From positions 1 to 64,000 of the forward strand of contig JAIEMT010000008.1 of the NCBI GenBank assembly GCA_019751945.1: DNA of 64,000 bases. The letters are read 5' to 3'. The notes beneath the pieces were generated by a model. It did not search any database. It was not told where the DNA came from and saw only the letters and a program-made list of their open reading frames with translations. Origin of the DNA: a bacterium (GTDB lineage: Bacteria; Bdellovibrionota; UBA1018). The translations under genes and the position numbers were made by a program. Of the stretch, positions 56,782 through 64,000 are shown piece by piece; position 1 is the stretch's first letter; every line of letters starts with the position of its first letter.

Positions 56782-58803
56782 ATGGCTAGACAGGCTGCAA
56801 AGAAAATTTTACCGGAACCCATTCCCAATCCAGCGGCAAAGCAAACGGCGCCGGAATACGAACAACCTCAAGGGATGGACGACGGCTCCGAAATCGAAGT
56901 CGACGGCATGATTCCCATTCAAACCGAAGGGGGCGGTGAAGTCGAATTTGAAATCAATGAGAACGATCCAGCCAGCCCAGACTACAGTCCTGAATCGAAC
57001 GAAATTCAAGAACTCGATCTCGGGGGCGTAGGCGAAGATTTAGTCATCGAAGTACCAGAAGACTCCTTAGAAATTGAACCCGAAATCGAAGAGGATTCCA
57101 CACCCACTCCCCGCGGCGTTCAAAACGACTTCAACAATATTCACGAAGCCACATCGGTCGAATTGGAAAAACAAGCAGCGCCAATTCCCTCGATAGCACC
57201 CACCGCACCTGTCGGCCCGGCTGCACCGGCTGCAAAGAACCCTGTAAAAAGGCCAATGACGGCTCAGACTCCGGCCCCTCAACAAAATCGGGGAGTAACA
57301 AGTAGTCGTACTGTGACTACTCCCACTCGCAAACCATTGGCTCAGCAAACCCAGGCTGTTCAACAACCGATGCAGCCGCAGCAAGCAAGACCCGTTCGCG
57401 CTCAAGTAAACGCTCCCGTTCAGCGCACAGTCACTTTGCCGAACCAGGTTCAAACGGCTCAAGCCTTTCGCCCCCAGATGCCGCAAACAACAACTACGAA
57501 AGGCGCGCTACAAACTCGCACTCCGATGGGAATGACCGCACCCTTGGCGACGAATACGGCCCAGCGACCCAATCCTGCGCAGAATCGCGCGCCCGCTCCG
57601 GCTCAAGTCACTCGTCCTGGAATGGCCCAATTGCAACCGCAGCAACAACCCCTGCAGCAGCAGAAGACTCCGGCACGCACCATCGGGACTGCTCCATCTC
57701 CGATCTTGGCGCCTCCTCCTGTGGCTCAAATCATTCATGGCAAAATGCCCGACATGGGTCCACTCGATCACTTCATGAAAGACCCCGGCGTTACCGAAAT
57801 CATGGTGAACGACCTGCGCAACGTGATCATCGAAAAAGAAGGCAAGCTCATGTACTCGGGCTTCACCTACACTCAGATGGATTCCTTGAATCAGTTGGTG
57901 AGGAATATTCTCGAAACTCTAGGAAAAGGTCTGACCCCGGACCAACCCTATCTCGACACGATCCTTCCGGACGGCTCGCGCATTAATATCGTAACAGCCC
58001 CGCTAACCCTCCACGGTCCGTGCATCACCATTCGAAAATTTCCGGCTCGCCAATTTACTGTGGAGCATCTCACTCAACACGGAATGATGGATCGTCGCAT
58101 CGCCCAGTTTTTGATTGCCGCAGTTCAAGGTAAACTCAATCTCATCATCTGCGGGGGAACGGGTTGCGGAAAGACAACTCTCCTCAACGCTCTCACCGCT
58201 CAGATTCCACCCTCCGAGCGCGTGATCATGATTGAAGACATTCCGGAACTCACGGTGAATCATTACAATAGCGTCAAACTGCAAACAAAACCGAGCAGCC
58301 CGACCTCCCCTTCCATTAGTGCGCGCGATCTCGTCGTCAACTCGCTCCGCATGCGCCCGGATCGCATCATCGTCGGTGAATGTCGCCGCGGTGAAGCCTT
58401 CGATATCCTGCAAGCGATGAACACCGGTCACTCCGGCTCAATGACAACTCTTCATGCCAATTCGCCACGCGATGCCCTCGCACGCTTTGAAACTCTTTGC
58501 ATGATTGCGGGGACCGACCTCCCCTTCATCGCCATTCGAAAACAAATGGCGAGTGCGTTCGACCTCCTCATTCAGATCAAACGATTCCGAAGTGGCCGCC
58601 GCAGACTCACTCAGATCTCCGAAGTGACTGGAATTCAGGGTGAGACGATTACTCTCCAGGACATCTTCTTGTATGAAATGGATGCTCGCGCAGCCACAGC
58701 CAACTCAGATGTCGGCCAATTCAAAGCCACCGGATTTGTTCCAAGCTTCGTGGAGAGATTGCGCGAAAGCGGCATCGAATTCCCGCCGAATTACTTCGCT
58801 TAA
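56782..58803 (+). CDS. cpaF: orphan CpaF/TadA-type secretion ATPase with long disordered N-terminus
   Basis: The 673-residue product starts at the ATG behind TTGGAGGG. Residues 1-310 are low-complexity, first acidic (EIEVDGMIPI, EIEPEIEED), then Gln/Pro/Ala/Thr-rich. The rest is a GspE/CpaF ATPase: DPGVTEIMVND, ITIRKFPA, Walker A GGTGCGKTT (K464), VIMIEDIPEL, Walker B RMRPDRIIVGECRRGEA and the His box GHSGSMTTLHANS. CpaF drives Tad/Flp pili. No other Tad gene is in the window and the FHA-like start seen in some relatives is absent. It overlaps the convergent lipoprotein gene by 4 nt. Confidence 0.88.
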   Translation: MARQAAKKILPEPIPNPAAKQTAPEYEQPQGMDDGSEIEVDGMIPIQTEGGGEVEFEINENDPASPDYSPESNEIQELDLGGVGEDLVIEVPEDSLEIEPEIEEDSTPTPRGVQNDFNNIHEATSVELEKQAAPIPSIAPTAPVGPAAPAAKNPVKRPMTAQTPAPQQNRGVTSSRTVTTPTRKPLAQQTQAVQQPMQPQQARPVRAQVNAPVQRTVTLPNQVQTAQAFRPQMPQTTTTKGALQTRTPMGMTAPLATNTAQRPNPAQNRAPAPAQVTRPGMAQLQPQQQPLQQQKTPARTIGTAPSPILAPPPVAQIIHGKMPDMGPLDHFMKDPGVTEIMVNDLRNVIIEKEGKLMYSGFTYTQMDSLNQLVRNILETLGKGLTPDQPYLDTILPDGSRINIVTAPLTLHGPCITIRKFPARQFTVEHLTQHGMMDRRIAQFLIAAVQGKLNLIICGGTGCGKTTLLNALTAQIPPSERVIMIEDIPELTVNHYNSVKLQTKPSSPTSPSISARDLVVNSLRMRPDRIIVGECRRGEAFDILQAMNTGHSGSMTTLHANSPRDALARFETLCMIAGTDLPFIAIRKQMASAFDLLIQIKRFRSGRRRLTQISEVTGIQGETITLQDIFLYEMDARAATANSDVGQFKATGFVPSFVERLRESGIEFPPNYFA

Positions 58804-59681
58804 ATCCCAATCGGTGCGTCGCAGGGATTGACGGTCGTTCCAGGCAAGAGATAGTTCTCCGACTTGAGAACTTTCCAACCCCGGCTCATCATTCCGTTCC
58901 AAACGCTCGAAGGAGCGGGCGGATTCTGAGTGGAATCGAAGAACTGGCCATTTCCGTAAGTATCGCAGGCCTGATCCACCATGAAGAGCGCTTCGTCAGC
59001 AGGAGAGAGATTAGCGGGAACCTGTCTCCAAAGCACTGCCAGAGCAATGTGATAGCGAGGACCTTGGAAGTAACCCAATTGAATGGGCACCATGGTCGAT
59101 GCATTCATTTCGACCGAACGTGAAGCACACTTCAAGCTGCTTGAGGTCGTTCTATCGTTATTGACTAGAATATTATACTGACCGAATTCTTTGATCTTCA
59201 GAAGCGAACCATCGTCCGACATCAAAGCGAACTGATATTTTCCGACAGGATCTGAAGAGCCCAACACAACGTTGCTTTCAAAGTCGATGCGGAACCACTC
59301 ATAGAGAGTATCCCCATTCGGAGTCGTTAAGACATTTCCTGCTTGAGTGAGAAAGCCAGAATCAAATGGCCGAGTGGGTACGAATACATCGTTAAAGAAG
59401 AGATCCACGTTGACCGGAGTTCCCATGGTCAAGAAGTCTCCCAACACCTGAGGATGCACCGTCGCATTGGAAGGAGCGTATGAGAGCTTTGCCTTCAAAC
59501 CGTGATTTCGACCGGCACTGCTGCCCCCACCGAACGGATTGCAGACTTGCTGATCTGGATTGACGGTGACCTGAGATTGGCCCGCCGTAATCTGCAAATT
59601 AAATGGGGTTTCGCATCCCATTTGAATCAATAATAAAGGTGTAAGAAGTAATGAAAAGAAAACCCGGATACGTGCACTCAT
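58800..59681 (-). CDS. lipoprotein with PA14-like domain
   Basis: The 293-residue lipoprotein has a lipobox ending QMGC after a signal peptide. The central region, PVGKYQFALMSDDGSLLKI, NILVNND and VPIQLGYFQGPRYHIALAVLW, follows the PA14 beta-barrel pattern of a carbohydrate-binding module in secreted enzymes and adhesins. The C-terminal part has paired cysteines (QACDTY, NPCDAP). AGGGGAAA precedes the ATG. Ligand and role are unknown. Confidence 0.72.
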   Translation of the reverse strand: MSARIRVFFSLLLTPLLLIQMGCETPFNLQITAGQSQVTVNPDQQVCNPFGGGSSAGRNHGLKAKLSYAPSNATVHPQVLGDFLTMGTPVNVDLFFNDVFVPTRPFDSGFLTQAGNVLTTPNGDTLYEWFRIDFESNVVLGSSDPVGKYQFALMSDDGSLLKIKEFGQYNILVNNDRTTSSSLKCASRSVEMNASTMVPIQLGYFQGPRYHIALAVLWRQVPANLSPADEALFMVDQACDTYGNGQFFDSTQNPPAPSSVWNGMMSRGWKVLKSENYLLPGTTVNPCDAPIGI

Positions 59682-59694
59682 TTTGTTTCCCCTG

Positions 59695-59712
59695 ACTAGC
59701 CTTCAGGCTAGT
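59695..59712 (-). promoter_or_regulatory. 5'-leader hairpin upstream of the PA14-like lipoprotein
   Basis: ACTAGCC and GGCTAGT flank a four-base loop. On the minus strand the hairpin sits just before the AGGGGAAA ribosome-binding site and 13 nt from the ATG, close to the predicted 5' end of the mRNA. It has no following T-run, so a role in mRNA stability or translation is more likely than termination. Confidence 0.45.
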
Positions 59713-59724
59713 TCCCCTTCTTCT

Positions 59725-59754
59725 ATTTTAAGGGAAATAAACGCAATGCAGCAA
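59725..59754 (-). promoter_or_regulatory. promoter of the PA14-like lipoprotein gene
   Basis: On the minus strand TTGCTG (59749-59754) and TAAAAT (59725-59730) are 18 bases apart. Transcription would start around 59718, directly ahead of the leader hairpin. Confidence 0.45.
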
Positions 59755-59801
59755 TGTGTCGCTCGGGACCTAGCCCGATGCAGGATAGGGTGAATCCAGG
59801 A

Positions 59802-61514
<1,713 letters not shown>

Positions 61515-61543
<29 letters not shown>

Positions 61544-62276
61544 ACTGAGAGACACCCGAGAAGTTGATGTCGTACTCAGCCGTCACGCGGAGCAAGAAGA
61601 GCTTGATGGGAAGACCGACATAGAAGTGTTCCGTGAAACTGGAGGCCGAAGCAGAAACTCCGCCCGGCAACGAAGTGGCGCCGGAGACATCCACTTTTCC
61701 ATCCACCAGTTGAAAACCAAAACCCGCATAGGGCTCAACAAAAACAAAATCCTGCGACACCACAGCATCGAGCTTCCAAGTGTTGGTACTCAGAAAGAAG
61801 AGCTTTGCATTCGTGTAGCTCAAGCGTGCAGCGAGAGCCGGAAGAGCAGCGCTGCCTGGAAGCGGAGCCCACTTCACTTCAAATCCGTTCACGCTATTGC
61901 CCTGGTACCAAATTCCTGAAAATCCGATATCGAAATTTCCCGGCAGACCTTTGTGAATATTCAGCTTCGGCAAGATCAAGGAAGATGGGACTCCTCCTTC
62001 TGCAGAAGCAGCGTTCATTGCGGTGACGAAGTCAGAGGGCAATGAAATGGAGGTCACATCGACCCCTAAGTCAAAACCGATCGACATTCCCAATGCACTT
62101 GCTGGCATGTAGGCGCGATGGTCAGCAGCCAAGCCCACCGTTTCAACCAGGGACTTCGTCATAGCGTTACTGGTAAGCGCTGCAAAGTTTCCTGGAGTAA
62201 AGTTGCTCGTCGCGAATGCGGTAGGAGCACCTAAGAAAGTGATTCCCAAGCTCAATGCTAAAAATTTAGATTTCAT
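61515..62276 (-). CDS. putative outer-membrane beta-barrel protein
   Basis: The 253-residue product has a signal peptide ending FATS and AGAGGA before its ATG. The mature sequence alternates short beta strands (SIGFDLGVDVTSIS, PGNFDIGFSGIWY, DFVFVEPYAGFGFQLVDG, FYVGLPIKLFLLRVTAEYDI) and ends in KASLSF, a C-terminal Phe typical of outer-membrane barrels. It resembles DUF6588-type proteins by pattern only. It lies 30 nt after the second ABC permease. Confidence 0.65.
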
Positions 62277-62306
62277 GAAAGGATCCTCTTTTGGGGTAAG
62301 TGTAGG

Positions 62307-63188
62307 TCAGTCTTTCTCAAAGAACAAGCCAAGAGCCTTCGGCGGTCGCGAATGCCCAACAAGCCCCGCCAGCACCAGAACCGTCACAAGATACGGGAGA
62401 ATTTGAATGAACTGAACGGGTACCGGTTCCGTTCCCCAGAGCACGACACCTTGTAAGCGAATCTGGAGGGCTTCGGTGAAACCAAAGAGCAGACACGCCA
62501 TGGCTGTAGGGATGGGTCTCCACTTTCCAAAGATGAGAGCAGCCAACGCCATAAAGCCCCGGCCCGCAGTCATATTTCTCGCATAAGCGGAAGAGAGCAT
62601 CGTCGAAAGCGTTGCACCACCCAGTGCAGCCAAAGCTCCGCCCATAAGTACAGCTCCCCATCGCACTTTTTTTACTCCGATTCCCGCAGCGTCGAGAGCT
62701 TTCGGATGCTCGCCCGCGAATCGAACCCAAAGACCCGAGGGGGTTCGCCCCAGCCAGAAGTGAATGATCAGCAAGAAAACCCACACTAAAATAATGGGAG
62801 CAAAAATAAATCGCTCATCCGCAGGAATAGTGGGCGAAGTCCCCGTGACCCCATAAAGAATCTTCGAAATAAACGGCACCATTCCCAAAGCCAACATGTT
62901 GATCGCTGTACCAGCCACAATCTGATCGGCCTTCCAGTTAATGACCGAAGCAGCGTAAATCGCCGCCAACAACACCCCGCTAATCGCGGCAGCACCCCAA
63001 CCCAACCACGGAGAATGAAAACTGTAGGCCACAATCGCACCCGTGAAAGCGCCGACAAGCATCAGCCCTTCCAGCGCAATATTTATGACGCCAGAACGTT
63101 CGCTCATCAATCCCCCGAGTGCGGCAAAAAGAAGCGGAGTCGAAACTCGCAGCGTGGAAGACAGGATTTGTAAAAGAGAATCGATCAT
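62307..63188 (-). CDS. ABC transporter permease, nucleoside/BMP type (NupQ/YufQ-like)
   Basis: The 293-residue inner-membrane protein has about nine helices and the family start STPLLFAALGGLMSERSGVINIALEGLML, with AGEHPKALDAAGI as the cytoplasmic coupling loop. It should pair with the upstream permease to import nucleosides or related compounds using a BMP-type lipoprotein and a fused ATPase, neither of which is in the window. The start overlaps the upstream stop by ATGA. Confidence 0.88.
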   Translation of the reverse strand: MIDSLLQILSSTLRVSTPLLFAALGGLMSERSGVINIALEGLMLVGAFTGAIVAYSFHSPWLGWGAAAISGVLLAAIYAASVINWKADQIVAGTAINMLALGMVPFISKILYGVTGTSPTIPADERFIFAPIILVWVFLLIIHFWLGRTPSGLWVRFAGEHPKALDAAGIGVKKVRWGAVLMGGALAALGGATLSTMLSSAYARNMTAGRGFMALAALIFGKWRPIPTAMACLLFGFTEALQIRLQGVVLWGTEPVPVQFIQILPYLVTVLVLAGLVGHSRPPKALGLFFEKD

Positions 63189-64000
63189 TGCGCGGCCCTC
63201 TTTTTACGAAGCCATCGCAGATGGAACAATCCTTCTGCCGAAACACAGAGAATCACCAGGGCTTGCAGCACCAGCGAAATGTCTCGCGTAACATGCTCTG
63301 TTTCTAAATCTAAATCGGCAGTACCCTTGTGAAGAGCGCCAAAAAGTATCGCCGCGGCTACCACCCCCACGGGCCGATTCCGTCCCAGAAGCGCAACCGC
63401 GATTCCAATGAATCCATAGTCGGGCGAGAATCCAAGTTTGAATTTCCCTGCTCCACCCAAAACTTCTCCCACACCGACAAGACCCGCTAAACCTCCGGCA
63501 ATCGCCATGGCCAAGATTCTCACCTTGGCGGGATCAATTCGTGCCACTCGCGCGGCCCCTTCGCTCTGCCCCACCGCTCGAAGTTCGTAACCCGGCACCG
63601 TCTTCCACAAAAAAACCCAAACAGCGAGTGCGGTAAGAAGCGCAAGAGCGAAAGCCCAACTCACCGGGGCTCCACCAAAAAAAGCCCACTGAGAAATCGC
63701 AAATCCGGGTCCGATCGGACGCGTCTCGGGGTTCTGGGTTTCCAAATTTCTGAACCAGTACAGAGTCAGATAACTCGCTATTCCCCCCGCGATGAAGTTG
63801 AGCATGATCGTGTTGATCACTTCATGACTTCCGCGCTTGGCCCGCAACCATCCCGGAATAGCGCCCCAGATTCCGCCGATTAAAAATGCAGCTAGGGTTG
63901 CAAGAATGGGAGCAATCCACGACGGTGTTCCCGCAAAGCTCGCTCCTAAAACTGCCGCAGCCAGCGCACCTAAAGTGAGTTGCCCTTCTGCTCCGATGTT
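63185..64000 (-). CDS. ABC transporter permease, nucleoside/BMP type (NupP/YufP-like), partial
   Basis: The frame is open from the window edge: the first codons read NIGAEGQLTLGALAAAVLGA, the conserved start of the core in YufP-type permeases, then GAIPGWLRAKRGSHEVINTIMLNFIA, where HEVINTIMLN is a family hallmark. At least 271 residues are present; the N-terminus lies beyond 64000. AVGQSEGAARVARID is the coupling loop. With the next gene it forms the membrane part of a nucleoside-type importer. Confidence 0.9.
   Translation of the reverse strand, partial: NIGAEGQLTLGALAAAVLGASFAGTPSWIAPILATLAAFLIGGIWGAIPGWLRAKRGSHEVINTIMLNFIAGGIASYLTLYWFRNLETQNPETRPIGPGFAISQWAFFGGAPVSWAFALALLTALAVWVFLWKTVPGYELRAVGQSEGAARVARIDPAKVRILAMAIAGGLAGLVGVGEVLGGAGKFKLGFSPDYGFIGIAVALLGRNRPVGVVAAAILFGALHKGTADLDLETEHVTRDISLVLQALVILCVSAEGLFHLRWLRKKRAAQ

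Overview
The window looks like chromosome of a Gram-negative bacterium of mid G+C content. Support comes from lipoproteins with lipoboxes, outer-membrane beta-barrels, MltD, MurJ and PilT. The mix of genes (a conserved rplU-rpmA-obgE-nadD-rsfS-rlmH-gpmI-pfkA block, orphan pilT and cpaF ATPases, HD-GYP signalling, many small secreted proteins) resembles Bdellovibrionota or older 'Deltaproteobacteria'. That placement is inferred from gene content; no 16S rRNA or tRNA gene was recognised here.

Layout. 1-5560: a short SLT-type protein, a dedA-pilT pair, a secreted zinc metallopeptidase, a DUF5522 protein and a thioredoxin/TPR protein. 5582-6826: a two-gene unit made of a nucleotidyltransferase and a CopG/BrnA-type ribbon-helix-helix fused to a SLOG 'molybdenum carrier' domain; its promoter, a 26-bp palindrome and the start codon all overlap. 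6829-9034: a HAMP membrane protein, a small CxxC coiled-coil secreted protein and a phospholipase D-like protein. 9104-16140: ribosomal, GTPase, NAD and glycolysis housekeeping genes, then comF. 16019-25968 (minus): DUF2608 phosphatase, FAD-like protein, aspartokinase, MltD, DUF507-like, MurJ, and a biotin-carboxylase-like protein that has lost key residues. 26021-36410: Rsm22, a methyltransferase-like protein, the ResB/CcsA cytochrome c maturation operon, rRNA methyltransferases, Bcp, GT87 and Tag.

36530-40586 is a compact plus-strand signalling operon: thioredoxin-like protein, membrane histidine kinase, single-domain receiver, a 78-residue protein resembling an isolated DHp (histidine phosphotransfer) domain, and a receiver-HD-GYP phosphodiesterase. 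The parts match a complete His-Asp-His-Asp relay ending in cyclic-di-GMP turnover. 40678-49517 holds a repeat-rich lipoprotein, an RqcH homologue, CCA/poly(A) polymerase, FtsK and a ROK kinase.

49518-50877 is the most atypical stretch: heptamer tandem repeats, a decayed inverted copy of an S23-type four-helix-bundle gene, and an intact copy, facing each other across a 177-bp palindrome. 50928-59681 carries a beta-barrel protein, a NUDIX hydrolase, a heterodimeric ABC exporter with one degenerate ATP site, an RluA-type pseudouridine synthase, an orphan CpaF-like ATPase and a PA14-like lipoprotein. 59802-64000 is a minus-strand operon of nucleoside-type ABC permeases, an outer-membrane protein, a lipoprotein and a BKACE enzyme; it runs off the window.

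The strongest candidates for undescribed biology are the nucleotidyltransferase/RHH-SLOG unit, the minimal-DHp phosphorelay operon and the palindromic four-helix-bundle locus. All functional statements rest on motif reading; no database search was possible.
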